Shown piece by piece: positions 35,506 to 45,410 of a stretch of 64,000 bases of DNA. Below the pieces are notes generated by a model. That model was given only the letters and a program-made list of their open reading frames with translations, was not told where the DNA came from and searched no databases. Numbering within the stretch: position 1 is the stretch's first letter; every line of letters begins with the position of its first letter. Source of the stretch: G963667675 sp965197565 (GTDB lineage Bacteria; Chloroflexota; Dehalococcoidia; Lucifugimonadales; UBA3495); the NCBI GenBank assembly GCA_965197565.1, contig CBDANK010000003.1:744001-808000 (forward strand). The letters run 5' to 3'. Made by a program: the position numbers and the translations under genes.

Positions 35506-37116
35506 TTGGACCTAGTTCTCACGGGCGCCAAGGTGTTGACCATGGACAGCCGCGACCGGATAGCCGAGGCGGTGGCGGTGCAAGGCGGGCGTATCGCCGC
35601 GGTGGGCAGCAACGCCGAGGTGTCGAAGCTGGCAGGGCCCGGTACTACTGTGCTCAACCTGGCCGGTCGGACCTTGATACCGGGTTTCGTGGACGTCCAC
35701 AATCACTTCAGCAAGACGACACTGCAACCGGTGATGGTGGACTGCAGGGTCCCTCCTCACCACAATATAAACAGCATACTGGACGCCGTCTCCACGGCGG
35801 CCAAAGGGGCACCGGCGGGCCGTTGGGTTTGGGGCTGGGGTTTCCGGGCGGCGGGGCTAAGGGACAACCGGCGCATCACCCGCTGGGAGTTGGACGAAGC
35901 AGCCCCGGACAACCCCGTGGTCATCATCGACGGTGCGGTCCCGCACGGCGGCTATGCCAACTCGGCTGCTCTCAAGCTGGCGGGATTCAGCAGCCAGACC
36001 CCCAACCCGCCCCACGGCCAAATCCTCCGGGAGGACAGCGGCGAGCCCGACGGCACCTTGTGGGAAGGGGCCATGGACGCTATCCACAGCCTGTGCTTCA
36101 AGTCTCACCTCGACTACTATGGGGATGGCGTGGCCGACCTGGTGTACGACAACTGTATGCGGCACTTGGCCTGCGGGATAACCAGCGTGGGAGACGCCAT
36201 GGTGGTGCCCGAGGCCGAGGAAATGTACCGGGTGGCCGAAAGGAACAAGAAGCTGCCCTTCGTGCTGCACCAAATGCTAGGCGGCGAGGGATGTTTCGCT
36301 CCGCCCGAGAAGCGCACCAAGGGCGAGACGGGCGATGGGAACGTGTCCGACCGGTTGCGGGGCGGTACTATCAAGATGTTCATGGACCCCGTTTTTCCCC
36401 GGCACACTTCTCTTCCTCATCATTCCCATGGACACAAGGACCGCACCGGGGGGCGATTCTACACCGAGGAGGCAGTGAACAAGCTGGTGCTGGACGCCCA
36501 CAGGAACGGCCTGCAAGTCGCTATTCATTGCCTCGACACCTGGAGCGTGGAGCAGGCCCTGAATGCTTTTGAAGGAGCTCAAAAGACCCATCCCCGTCCG
36601 GAGCCTCGGCACCGCATCGAACACTACTTCCTGCCTACCCCGGCGCAGATACGGCGGACCGCCGCCTTGGGCGTCATTGCTTCCATACAACCCTCATTCG
36701 TTGTCACCAATGCCGATGTATTGAAGCGCACCGCCGAGGTTGTCGGGGGAGACGTCAGAGTCTTTCCTTTCAAGACCATGCTGGACCAGGGCGTCACGGT
36801 GGCAGCCAGTTCCGATGCTCCCGCCGCTCCCCTGGAACCCCTGATTGGCCTGTCTGCCATAGTATCTCGGAGGACGAGACGGGGAGAGGTGGTGGCCCCG
36901 GAGGAGGCAGTGACTCCCATGGAGGGCATCCGGATGTACACCATAAACTCGGCATACGCCATGTCTCGCGAAGGGGAGGTCGGCTCACTGGAGACGGGCA
37001 AGCGGGCCGATATGGTGGTCCTTAGCCACGACCCATCCGCCGTGGGCCCTGAAGCGATCCGGGATATATTTGTCGAACGGACCTACGTGGAGGGCCGGCT
37101 ACTCTACCAACGCTAG
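35506..37116 (+). CDS. YtcJ-like amidohydrolase
   Basis: The 536-residue protein starts at TTG with GGAGGAGG eight bases upstream. It has VDVHNHF (H65, H67), IHCLDTW, HRIEHYF and AASSDAPAAPLEP, the metal-site pattern of the YtcJ/amidohydrolase-3 group that cleaves amides or cyclic ureas. There is no signal peptide. It follows the LLM oxidoreductase closely, suggesting sequential monooxygenation and hydrolysis of a compound. Confidence 0.9.
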   Translation: MDLVLTGAKVLTMDSRDRIAEAVAVQGGRIAAVGSNAEVSKLAGPGTTVLNLAGRTLIPGFVDVHNHFSKTTLQPVMVDCRVPPHHNINSILDAVSTAAKGAPAGRWVWGWGFRAAGLRDNRRITRWELDEAAPDNPVVIIDGAVPHGGYANSAALKLAGFSSQTPNPPHGQILREDSGEPDGTLWEGAMDAIHSLCFKSHLDYYGDGVADLVYDNCMRHLACGITSVGDAMVVPEAEEMYRVAERNKKLPFVLHQMLGGEGCFAPPEKRTKGETGDGNVSDRLRGGTIKMFMDPVFPRHTSLPHHSHGHKDRTGGRFYTEEAVNKLVLDAHRNGLQVAIHCLDTWSVEQALNAFEGAQKTHPRPEPRHRIEHYFLPTPAQIRRTAALGVIASIQPSFVVTNADVLKRTAEVVGGDVRVFPFKTMLDQGVTVAASSDAPAAPLEPLIGLSAIVSRRTRRGEVVAPEEAVTPMEGIRMYTINSAYAMSREGEVGSLETGKRADMVVLSHDPSAVGPEAIRDIFVERTYVEGRLLYQR

Positions 37117-37824
37117 CCAAGCGGCTTCGGGTACGGATGCGCCTAACCCCATAGGATGCCGGGATTCCACCGGGTACGGCCTCCGGACGCGGGTCCGTTG
37201 CCGTCAATGACGGTTCCCCCGGAATCAGGCCGTTTCCGGTAGTCTTCGACCGTGTGCATGACGCAGGGCAATCGCATCTTACGGATAATGCATACGGCCA
37301 AGCTCTCTCCTCTGATTAATGTCATTCCGAAACGTAGTAAGAAATCTAAAGCATCTCTTCACATTTGTGGACATAGGCTTTAGATTCCTCGCTTCGCTCG
37401 GAAAGACATGGTAGGGAGTCGGGAAAGACATGGGTAGGGAGCCGGGAATGACGTGGTAGGGAGCCGGGCGTAAGGCTCTTCTGTCGGGTTGGTTTTAGAT
37501 GCGATTGCCCCGGTGCGTGATGTTGCAGCGGAGGCCAACGGAATATAGACTGGTAGCACACAAGCGCGGCTGAAGTTGTAAGTGTTCAGAGTTGAGGGGA
37601 TTATTCCGGCCCTCCGGACCCGTCACTCCGGCCTTCACCGGAGTTTAGGAAGTCCTCGCTAGGGGCCAGCTATGGATTCAAGGCTTTCCACAGCTTGGTT
37701 TTCCTGGGTCCCGGCCTGCGCCGGGACGACGGAGGTGAGTCACCCCATCAGTCTGAACACTTAGCTGAAGTTGCGTTGGGGTTGACACTCTGCCAAAAGA
37801 GTTTCAAGGACAAGGGAGGGAACC
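37117..37824. repeat. Intergenic region with dispersed and tandem repeats
   Basis: No gene is seen. It contains GGGCAATCGCATCTTA at about 37267 and its inverse TTTTAGATGCGATTGCCCC at about 37494. Three imperfect ~24-bp tandem units (GACATGGTAGGGAGTCGGG-like) lie at about 37406-37470. Pieces of the GGATTC...GGCCTTCACCGG repeat family lie at about 37630-37730. The promoter of the following LLM gene must lie at its 3' end. Confidence 0.65.
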
Positions 37825-38907
37825 GTGGCAAAGATGGATTTTGCGGTTTTCGATGAGTGCAGCTACAACTGGTTCGATTCGGTCCCGGAAGCAGCGGACG
37901 TCTACGAACAAACCTTCCGGGAGGTACAACTGGAGGAACGGCTGGGATTCAAATATCACTTCGTCATCGAGCATCAAGGGCACGTGGTGGGCCAGATCCA
38001 AACTCCGGCAGTCTATCTGGCTGCATTGGCCCAACACACCAGCACCATCAGGATAGGCGCCATGGTCTTTCTGCTGCCCTTTTACAATCCCCTGCGGTTG
38101 GCCATGGACACGGCCATGGTGGACCAGTTGTCCAGGGGTCGGCTGGAATTCGGAGCCGGCGTCGGTGGGAGCGCCGACAGCTTTAGAAGCTGGAACCTTC
38201 CCTATGCCGGCCCGGCGCGCCGGGGTGAGGGGCTTGAAGCTCTCGACATCATAATGAAAGCTTGGATCGGGGAAAGGTTCAGCCACCACGGCCAGTGGTG
38301 GGACTTCGACGACGCCATTCCCATGCCCAAACCTTACCAGAAACCCCATCCTCCTATGTGGTTCGCCGGCCGCAGCAAAACATCCTTGGAACTCTGCGTC
38401 GCCCGTAAATACGGTGTTGGCCTGTTCTTGGACCCGGACCCGGACATCGCCGATATTCTTAACATGTGGAAGCGGATGTGGAAAGACTCCGGCCAAAAGG
38501 GACCCAGACCCCCCTCTTTCCTCACTCGGCCGGTGTACGTAGCGGAGACCGACGAACAGGCCTACGAGGAGGCGTCACAATATCTTCCACAAGCCTACAC
38601 TTGGGGCGAGGATAAATTCCCGGTTCCGTTGATCGGCACCCAGGTGATCCAGGAGGAAGACAGCGAGCTTTACCGGAGAGGGCGGGCGATGTTTGCCGGA
38701 ATGAGGACCGGCGTCGACTTTTGGACCGAGCGCGGCCTTGCCCACGTGGGCAGCCCCGAGACAATAATCCGGCGGCTGGAGAAGCAGCAGGAGCTCTGTG
38801 GCTATGACGTCTTCGGCGCCAGGTTCCGCATGGGGCCGATGCCGGACGCCCTAGTGGAAAAGTCCATCACCCTGTTCGGCGAAAAGGTGATACCGGCCTT
38901 TGCCTGA
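37825..38907 (+). CDS. LLM-class flavin-dependent oxidoreductase
   Basis: It is 360 residues with a GTG start and GGGAGGG upstream. Motifs are FKYHFVIEHQGHV (variant of the EHHF block), VFLLPFYNPLRLAMDTAMVD and GRLEFGAGVGGSADSF. The flavin TIM barrel is complete. It is convergent with the serine hydrolase gene that follows (8 bp between stops), and no operon partner is obvious. Confidence 0.9.
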   Translation: MAKMDFAVFDECSYNWFDSVPEAADVYEQTFREVQLEERLGFKYHFVIEHQGHVVGQIQTPAVYLAALAQHTSTIRIGAMVFLLPFYNPLRLAMDTAMVDQLSRGRLEFGAGVGGSADSFRSWNLPYAGPARRGEGLEALDIIMKAWIGERFSHHGQWWDFDDAIPMPKPYQKPHPPMWFAGRSKTSLELCVARKYGVGLFLDPDPDIADILNMWKRMWKDSGQKGPRPPSFLTRPVYVAETDEQAYEEASQYLPQAYTWGEDKFPVPLIGTQVIQEEDSELYRRGRAMFAGMRTGVDFWTERGLAHVGSPETIIRRLEKQQELCGYDVFGARFRMGPMPDALVEKSITLFGEKVIPAFA

Positions 38908-38915
38908 ACGGGACC

Positions 38916-40025
38916 CTAGTTACAGGCGTCTCTGATAGCCTGGGATATTGCGGCGATCCGGGCGTTGTTAGGGTCTCTAGACCGGAACCCGTTGGTGATG
39001 TAGCCCACCGCCAAACCCGATTCCGAGTCTGCCCAACCGACTGAGGTACCGGCTCCCCCGTGGCCAAAAGTTTTGGTTGCGTCGCCCTCGGATGCGCCCA
39101 TCCTCTCATCGGCCAAAGCAAACCCCAAAGACCGTTGAGAGAACTGGTCCAGACTGGCGTCGGTGCCTTCCACTTGTAGGGCGGTCACTTCCTTAACCGT
39201 GTCCGGTCCAAAGAGATGCGCTCCGTCTAAAGCGCCGCCCCTTTCCATCATGGCGTAGAACCTGGCTAGGTCCCCGGCCGATGCTATGCCGGCGGCAGCG
39301 GGCACAATTGAACGATGGACTTCGGGCTGGTTGAATATTGGCACATAGCCGTTGGGGTCGGCGTCTTCTTCCATCAAGTGCATCTTGGAGACTCTACTCT
39401 CCAGCTCCGCGGGCAGGCCGACGTAGGTATTATCCATGCCCAATGGACCGGTCAATTCCTGAGCTAGGAATTGGTCGAAGGCCCGCCCATCGATCCGGCG
39501 CACTAGCTCCCCAATTACCCAGCCGTAGTTGATGGGGTGATAAGCGAGCACCTCTCCCGGAGTAAACTTGGGCACAGCGTTTTCCATAGCCTGAACTACC
39601 TTTCCCCAGTCGGTCCAATCGGTCCAAGGCAGGGTCTCGGGCGTTTCCGGAAAGCCGCCCATATGAGTCAAGATGTGATTTATAGTCACATCTTGTTTTC
39701 CTTGCACGCCAAACTCGGGCCAATGCTTGGCAACCGGGTCATTCCACGCCAACCGGCCGCGGTCCTTTAAGATATACAAGCAAGCCGCCGCAATCGGCTT
39801 GGTTGATGACATCAAGATGAACATGGTTTCATCTGAAACCGGATGGCCCGTATCGGTGTTAGCCAGCCCTCCGTTTATCTCCAATACGAGGTTGCCGTAC
39901 CGGTACACGGCCAAGCCGGCGCCCGGGTGTAAGCCGTCATCGATTTGCTGGCGGAACAATTCTTCCACATGTCCTAGTTTAGCGCCGTCCATAGAGACTG
40001 AAGCCGGGGTCGTTAACGTGGCCAT
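38916..40025 (-). CDS. Serine hydrolase of the class C beta-lactamase/esterase family
   Basis: The 369-residue protein has the SxxK motif at S73-K76 (MSSTKPIAAACLYIL), a Tyr motif region LAYHPINYGWVIGEL and a C-terminal FGHGGAGTSVGWAD (HGG motif). These are the three active-site elements of the beta-lactamase/EstB-type fold. There is no signal peptide, so a cytoplasmic esterase is more likely than a true beta-lactamase. Confidence 0.88.
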   Translation of the reverse strand: MATLTTPASVSMDGAKLGHVEELFRQQIDDGLHPGAGLAVYRYGNLVLEINGGLANTDTGHPVSDETMFILMSSTKPIAAACLYILKDRGRLAWNDPVAKHWPEFGVQGKQDVTINHILTHMGGFPETPETLPWTDWTDWGKVVQAMENAVPKFTPGEVLAYHPINYGWVIGELVRRIDGRAFDQFLAQELTGPLGMDNTYVGLPAELESRVSKMHLMEEDADPNGYVPIFNQPEVHRSIVPAAAGIASAGDLARFYAMMERGGALDGAHLFGPDTVKEVTALQVEGTDASLDQFSQRSLGFALADERMGASEGDATKTFGHGGAGTSVGWADSESGLAVGYITNGFRSRDPNNARIAAISQAIRDACN

Positions 40026-40278
40026 GACATCACCTAAATCAAGAATTTCCTAAACCAACAGATGAGCTTCCATACGGTGCCGCTTATTGCCTTGTCCACT
40101 TCGCCCGCCGTCTCCCGCGGGCCAATGTGTGAGAATGGTAGCACCGGAGGCGGCGGCCTGTCCACAGGCTTGACAGTAATGCCCCCACAGCCTGATTTTT
40201 TACGAAAGCCTTTGCTGACTTTGCTGTATCCATCGACAAAACCTAGCGATAAAGCCTGGTAAGTGCTATTGCTTCTAT

Positions 40279-40327
40279 TGTGAAAAATACCACAATATTG
40301 ACAAATCACTTATTGCCCACGTATTGT
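40279..40327 (+). promoter_or_regulatory. Promoter with CRP-like operator, first binding-protein gene
   Basis: TGTGA-AAAATA-CCACA (40279-40294; one mismatch to the CRP palindrome) is followed by TTGACA (40298-40303), an 18-bp spacer and TATTGT (40322-40327). The same arrangement, nearly base for base, stands before the paralogous gene at 43082-43130. Confidence 0.6.
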
Positions 40328-40458
40328 GCAGGCGATATAAAGTATCATGGATTATTGCATCTGTTGGAATAGGGGCAATCAAGCAAAGTTTCAATACCCT
40401 TAGACCCCCGGGGGCTTTCTCAAAAAACGCGTATATCGCACAAAGGGAGGAAACCAAC

Positions 40459-42306
40459 ATGAGGCCCAAAGCAATTAGTCTGCACCCGTTTCTGGTCCTG
40501 CTAGTCGTGGCTATGGCGTCTGTCCTCTTCGTCGTGTCCTGTGGCGGCGGTGGCGAGGCCACCGCAGTCCCCGAGGAGGCTGAGGCCATGATAGAGGATG
40601 AGGCCGGCGCTGCTGCCGCCGCCGCTGCCGAGGCTGCCGCCGCGGAGCTCGCCGCCGCCGAGGCTGCCGAGTTCGCCGCCGCCGAGGCTGCCGCCGCCGA
40701 GGCCGCCGCTGCTGCCGCTGGGGAGGCCGAGTCCGCCGAGCTTGCCGCCGCTGCCGAGGCCGCCGCTGCCGAGGCCGCCGCTGCCGAGGCCGCCGCTGCC
40801 GAGGCTGCTGAGTTCGCCGCCGCCGCCGCCGCCGAGGCCGCCGCTGCCGCCGAACTGGCTGGGGCAGCTAAGTATGGCGGTACGCTGACCATGGCGATGC
40901 CGACGAGCACCATAACGCTGGACCCGCCCCTCACTGGACTGTCGACCTTTGACATCGCCGTCACCCAGGCAGCCTATGACAACCTGCTCATGATCCAGCC
41001 GGACTTTTCGGTGAAGCCGGAGCTGGCTACACACTGGGAGGCCAACGACGACCTCTCTTCCTACACCTTCTACTTGCGCGAGGGCGTGAAATTCCACCAC
41101 GGGAAGGACTTCACGGCAGAAGATGTGCTCTTCAGCTTTGAGCGGTTGCTGGATCCGGTGCTGGACTCTCCGGCGCGGCCCACATTCTCAACAGTTATCG
41201 AGGATATAGTCGCCGTCGACGACTACACCGTCCGCTTCGACCTGGTCAGCCCCAACGGCTTCTTCACGGACTCCCTATCCATCTATCAAGCGCGGATCAT
41301 CCCCTCCGACATGGACACCGACCGGCTGGTCTCAGAGGCGATCGGCACGGGGCCCTTCATCATTGAGGAGCACCTGCCGGGGGAACGCACCGCGCTGGTG
41401 CGGAACCCCGACTACTGGGAGGAGGGCAAGCCCTACCTGGATGAGCTCATCATCGTGTATATCGCCGAGCCGGTAACTCGGGCCAATGCCATCCAGAACG
41501 GTGACGTAGACGTCTTATATAGGATGGAATCCCAGAGCGTCGCTGCTCTCGAGGCCCATCCTGACACCATGGTGTTGGGAGTTGCCAGCCCGGGCATCCG
41601 CGGGGTTGACATGGACATCAGGGTGCCGCCCTTCGACAACGTGCTGGTCCGGAAGGCCATCCAAGCCGCCACGGACCGGGAAGCCATCCGGCAAGCGGCG
41701 TTTCTGGGGCGGGGCGGCATCGCCTACGACCATATCTTTCCGGCCTACGATCCCCGCTACGACCCCCAGTATAACCCCCCGGCCTACGATCCCGAACTGG
41801 CCAGGTCGCTGCTGGCGCAGGCCGGCTATCCGGACGGGATCGACCTCACCCTGCACACATCCACGGCCTCGCCGGGGCTGCTCGAGCTTGCGGTGGCGTT
41901 GAAAGAGAGCGCCGCCCCCGCCGGCATCAATATCAACGTGGAGCGTAGGCCCGAGGACATATACTGGGACGATGTGTGGATGGTTGAGCCGTTCACCGTC
42001 GTCTCCTGGTTCGGCCGGGCCAATGTGGACCAAGCCCTGAGCATTCAGTACCACAGCGAGTCCAGTTGGAATGCGCCGCGTTACTTCAACGACGAGCTTG
42101 ACATGCTGATCGAAAGGGCCAGAGGGGAAACCCTTGAGGAGCAGCTTGTGACCTACGCGAGGATCCAGGAAATTCTGGTCGATGACGTGCCCCGCTTGGT
42201 CACGACCTTCGTGCCGACACTGTGGGGCGCGCGCAACGACGTGCGGGGTGTCACCCCTCATCCCCTGGATTGGGGGCTGATCCAAGACGCTTGGTTCGAC
42301 CGGTAG
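40459..42306 (+). CDS. ABC-type peptide/nickel solute-binding lipoprotein (family 5)
   Basis: The 615-residue protein starts at ATG 40459 behind AAGGGAGG. The lipobox is LFVVSCGGGG. An Ala/Glu low-complexity linker (about residues 47-137) precedes the SBP_bac_5 domain: KYGGTLTMAM, AYDNLLMIQPDFSVKPELAT, YTFYLREGVKFHHGK, GTGPFII. It would bind oligopeptides, glycosides or opines outside the cell and deliver them to an ABC permease, but no permease or ATPase genes are adjacent. Its paralogue at 43588 has a different linker. Confidence 0.92.
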   Translation: MRPKAISLHPFLVLLVVAMASVLFVVSCGGGGEATAVPEEAEAMIEDEAGAAAAAAAEAAAAELAAAEAAEFAAAEAAAAEAAAAAAGEAESAELAAAAEAAAAEAAAAEAAAAEAAEFAAAAAAEAAAAAELAGAAKYGGTLTMAMPTSTITLDPPLTGLSTFDIAVTQAAYDNLLMIQPDFSVKPELATHWEANDDLSSYTFYLREGVKFHHGKDFTAEDVLFSFERLLDPVLDSPARPTFSTVIEDIVAVDDYTVRFDLVSPNGFFTDSLSIYQARIIPSDMDTDRLVSEAIGTGPFIIEEHLPGERTALVRNPDYWEEGKPYLDELIIVYIAEPVTRANAIQNGDVDVLYRMESQSVAALEAHPDTMVLGVASPGIRGVDMDIRVPPFDNVLVRKAIQAATDREAIRQAAFLGRGGIAYDHIFPAYDPRYDPQYNPPAYDPELARSLLAQAGYPDGIDLTLHTSTASPGLLELAVALKESAAPAGININVERRPEDIYWDDVWMVEPFTVVSWFGRANVDQALSIQYHSESSWNAPRYFNDELDMLIERARGETLEEQLVTYARIQEILVDDVPRLVTTFVPTLWGARNDVRGVTPHPLDWGLIQDAWFDR

Positions 42307-42360
42307 AGGCCGCCGTCGCGCCCGCGCGTTAGTTCCGGTCCACCACCCCCGGTAGCATGA

Positions 42361-42407
42361 AATGCGGCGCCGGCTCGCACAAAAGCGAGCCGGCGCCGCA
42401 TTCTTTT
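42361..42407 (+). terminator. Strong terminator with an 18-bp perfect stem
   Basis: AATGCGGCGCCGGCTCGC (42361-42378) pairs perfectly with 42385-42402 around a 6-base ACAAAA loop, followed by CTTTTT. A degenerate copy follows the paralogous gene. Confidence 0.92.
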
Positions 42408-42499
42408 TGCCCCGTTGAGCCGGCATACCCGTCCCTGGCCCAAGTCGTGCTGCTTTAACAACGTCCTTGCCTGCGCCCAACGGGCAGGCAGGGCCATCC

Positions 42500-43020
42500 A
42501 CAATTCCTCAGAAAATGCCCTCCGTCATACCCGCCCTGTATAGGAGTACGGGGCGGGTATCCACGGCCCCACCGCCCCCGGACTCCCGCGAACGGACACC
42601 TTTGCACAACCCTCTGTCATTGCCATGAAAATAGCCTATTTTCATCCGCATACGTGACCTCCACAACGCCATTCAGTAATTCCGAACGGCCACCCCCGTC
42701 ATTCCGACCGGAGGGAGGAATCTAAAGTGCTTGGGCAGCAGCAGGCCCAAGTATGCGAGGGGTTTTAGACCCTTCGCTTTGCTCAGGGTGACAGGTGACC
42801 TGCGCTGGGCCTTGAATTGCAGTTATGCAAAGGTCTCCGAAGGCTGAGTCTGCGCTGCCCTCGTCAACCTGATTCTTTACGAAAACCCTCTGATGACTTT
42901 GCTGTATCCATCGGTAAAGCCGCGTAAGCACTGCTGCTTCCATAGTTTGGCCGAAATAATCCGTTACACCGCGGGTTGTTGACGGAGAGATGTGCCTTAT
43001 CGGCTGTCTACGAATTATAT
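42500..43020. repeat. Intergenic region with dispersed repeats and a duplicated leader
   Basis: GTCATTCCGACCGGAGGGAG (about 42698) and CCCTTCGCTTTGCTCAGGGT (about 42770) belong to dispersed repeat families. Bases about 42880-42950 (TTTACGAAA, GACTTTGCTGTATCCATCGG) duplicate about 40198-40245 upstream of the first binding-protein gene. No gene is seen. Confidence 0.6.
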
Positions 43021-43041
43021 AGATATATAACTCAACTATAT

Positions 43042-43057
43042 TGTGATTTGAATCACA
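43042..43057 (+). promoter_or_regulatory. Perfect CRP-type palindrome, distal
   Basis: TGTGA-TTTGAA-TCACA matches the CRP/FNR-family consensus half-sites exactly. It is centred about 40 bp upstream of a second perfect site next to the promoter. Confidence 0.65.
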
Positions 43058-43081
43058 TACCACTATATTTTACTGAACAGG

Positions 43082-43130
43082 TGTGAAAAGTGTCACAATA
43101 TTGACAAATCACTTACTGCCCACGTATTGT
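43082..43130 (+). promoter_or_regulatory. Promoter with perfect CRP-type operator, second binding-protein gene
   Basis: TGTGA-AAAGTG-TCACA (43082-43097), then TTGACA (43101-43106), an 18-bp spacer and TATTGT (43125-43130). The operator abuts the -35 box. The gene starts about 450 bp downstream, because about 330 bp, including a dispersed repeat at about 43303-43340, separates promoter and ribosome site compared with the first copy. Confidence 0.65.
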
Positions 43131-43587
43131 GCAGGCAATATAAATTATCATAATTAATATGGTGTAATTGGATAATCCAGGCCACTAAGTATCATGGGTT
43201 ATTGCGGGGCTATCACGTTAGAAACAACCGTCGGTCACTTCGGCGAGAGCCGGAGTCCGGAGGTCACTATGCGGCCGGTTGGCCATGGCAACATCAACGA
43301 ATTGGGGGCCTGGATTCCCGCCTTCGCGGGAATGACAGGGAGGAGGTTGCTGTGATGTAGGATGGCGTACAACGGCTACCCAAGTTAGCTTGGTGGAACT
43401 CGCTGTGAGTTGTTGGGTCTACCGAGCACGGCCGTGGGAACAGCTTCAGGGCATACAGTATCGGTTAGAGACGCCCAAGCTTTGAACGCTGGCTGGCGGC
43501 TGAATGTAAGACCGACGTTTCAATACCCTTAGATCCCCAGGGACTTCCCAAAATAGCGCGTATATCGCACAAAGGGAGGAAACCAGC
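43131..43587. other. Long leader between promoter and second binding-protein gene
   Basis: Only the first ~30 and last ~80 bases match the leader of the paralogue. The middle contains the palindromic repeat GGATTCCCGCCTTCGCGGGA (about 43311) and nothing coding. Confidence 0.45.
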
Positions 43588-45354
43588 ATGAGGTCCAAGA
43601 GAGTATCTAAAACAGTTAGTCTGCATCCGTTTCTGATCCTGCTGGCCGTGGCGATGGCGTCTGTCCTCTTCGTCGTGGCCTGCGGCGGCGGCGGCGAGGC
43701 CACCGCAGTCCCTGAGGTGATGGAGGAAGAGGCCGAGGTCATGATGGAGGAAGAGGCCGAGGTGATGGAGGAAGAGGCCGAGGCCATGATGGAGGAAGAG
43801 GCCGAGGTGATGGAGGAAGAGGCCGAGGCCATGATGGAGGAAGAGGCCGAGGCCATGATGGAGGAAGAGGCCGAGGTGATGGAGGAAGAGGCCGAGGCCA
43901 TGACGGATGAGGTGGGGCCGAAGTACGGCGGCACGCTGACGATGGCAATGGTGGCGGACCACGTGACGCTGGACCCGCCTCTCCATACCTCCGTTGTCGA
44001 CATCGCCATCACCCAGTCAGCCTATGACAACCTGCTCATGATCCAGCCCGACTTTTCCGTGAAGCCGGAGCTGGCCACACACTGGGAGTCCAACGAGGAC
44101 CTCTCGTCCTACACCTTCTATTTACGGGAGGGCGTGAAGTTCCACCACGGGAAGGAGTTCAAGGCGGAGGACGTGCTCTTCAGCTTTGACCGGCTGCTGG
44201 ACCCGGAGATAGACTCTCCGGCGCGGCCCACATTCTCAGGGACTATCGACGATATAGTCGCCATCGACGACTACACCGTCCGCTTCGACCTGGTCGGCCC
44301 CAATGCCTTTTTCCCCGATTCCCTATCCATCTATCAAGCGCGAATGACGCCCTCCGATATCGATCCCGAACGGTTCCACTTGGAGGCGATCGGCACGGGG
44401 CCCTTCATTCTGGTGGAGTACCTGGCGGGCGAACGCGCGGCATTTGAGCGAAACCCTAACTACTGGGAAGAGGGCAAGCCCTACCTGGATGAGATCGTCC
44501 TCCAGCTGATCCCCGAGCCGGCAACCCGGGCCGCGGCGCTCCAGAGCGGTGATGTGGACCTCGTATATCGGATGGAAGCCCAGAGCGCCCCCGCTATCGA
44601 GGCCCATCCCGATACCGTGGTGTTGGAGTTGGCCAGCCCGGGCAATCGTGGGATTGACATGGACATCAGGGTGCCGCCCTTCGACAACGTGCTGGTCCGG
44701 AAGGCCATCCAAGCCGCCACGGACCGGGAATCCATTCGGCAAGTGGCGTTTCTGGGGCGGGGCGGCATCGGCTACGACCATCCAATCCCGGAAAACGACC
44801 CCCGCCACGCCCCCCAGTACAGACCCCCGGAGTACGACCCTGAACTGGCCAGGTCGCTGCTGGAACAGGCCGGCTACCCGGACGGGATCGACCTCACTCT
44901 GTACACATCCTCGGTCTCGCCGGGGCTGGTCGAAATTGCGGTGGCATTGAAAGAGAGCGCCGCTCCCGCCGGTATCAATATCGACGTGGTGCGGAAGCCC
45001 GAGGACGGGTATTGGGATGTTGTGTGGATGACCGAGTCGTTCACCGTCGTCTCTTGGTTCGGCCGGGCCAATGTGGACCAGTCCCTGAGCATCCAGTACC
45101 ACAGCGAGTCCAGTTGGAATGCGCCGCGTTACTTCAACGACGAGATTGACATGCTCATCGAAAGGGCCAGGGGGGAAACCCTCGAGCAGCAGAAGGAGAC
45201 CTACGCGGAGATCCAGCGTATTCTGATCGATGACGTGCCGCGTATCGTCACGTCGTTCGTGCCGATACTGTGGGGTGCGCGCAACGACGTCCGGGGCGTC
45301 ACTCCTCATCCCCTGGGCTGGGGACTGATCCAAGACGCCTGGTTCGACCGGTAG
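43588..45354 (+). CDS. ABC-type peptide/nickel solute-binding lipoprotein, paralogue
   Basis: It is 588 residues with lipobox LFVVACGGGG and an acidic Met/Glu linker (EEEAEVMMEEEAEAMM, about residues 43-105). The same SBP_bac_5 domain as the 40459 protein follows and is very similar throughout (YGGTLTMAM to GWGLIQDAWFDR). RBS is AAGGGAGG. The product is a periplasm-facing, lipid-anchored substrate receptor. Permease partners are not in the window. Duplication included promoter and terminator. Confidence 0.92.
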   Translation: MRSKRVSKTVSLHPFLILLAVAMASVLFVVACGGGGEATAVPEVMEEEAEVMMEEEAEVMEEEAEAMMEEEAEVMEEEAEAMMEEEAEAMMEEEAEVMEEEAEAMTDEVGPKYGGTLTMAMVADHVTLDPPLHTSVVDIAITQSAYDNLLMIQPDFSVKPELATHWESNEDLSSYTFYLREGVKFHHGKEFKAEDVLFSFDRLLDPEIDSPARPTFSGTIDDIVAIDDYTVRFDLVGPNAFFPDSLSIYQARMTPSDIDPERFHLEAIGTGPFILVEYLAGERAAFERNPNYWEEGKPYLDEIVLQLIPEPATRAAALQSGDVDLVYRMEAQSAPAIEAHPDTVVLELASPGNRGIDMDIRVPPFDNVLVRKAIQAATDRESIRQVAFLGRGGIGYDHPIPENDPRHAPQYRPPEYDPELARSLLEQAGYPDGIDLTLYTSSVSPGLVEIAVALKESAAPAGINIDVVRKPEDGYWDVVWMTESFTVVSWFGRANVDQSLSIQYHSESSWNAPRYFNDEIDMLIERARGETLEQQKETYAEIQRILIDDVPRIVTSFVPILWGARNDVRGVTPHPLGWGLIQDAWFDR

Positions 45355-45410
45355 ACGAGGCCACCCCGCCCGCGTATTAGCTTTCGCTCTACCACACCCG
45401 GCAGGCATGG

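Noticed and set aside
40598..40888. Proline-rich frame on the same stretch as the Ala/Glu linker
   Set aside because: It is the shifted reading of the GCC-repeat linker of the binding protein and has no start context.
43739..43948. Proline-rich minus-strand frame opposite the Met/Glu linker
   Set aside because: It is an antisense shadow of the GAG/GAA repeat, not a gene.
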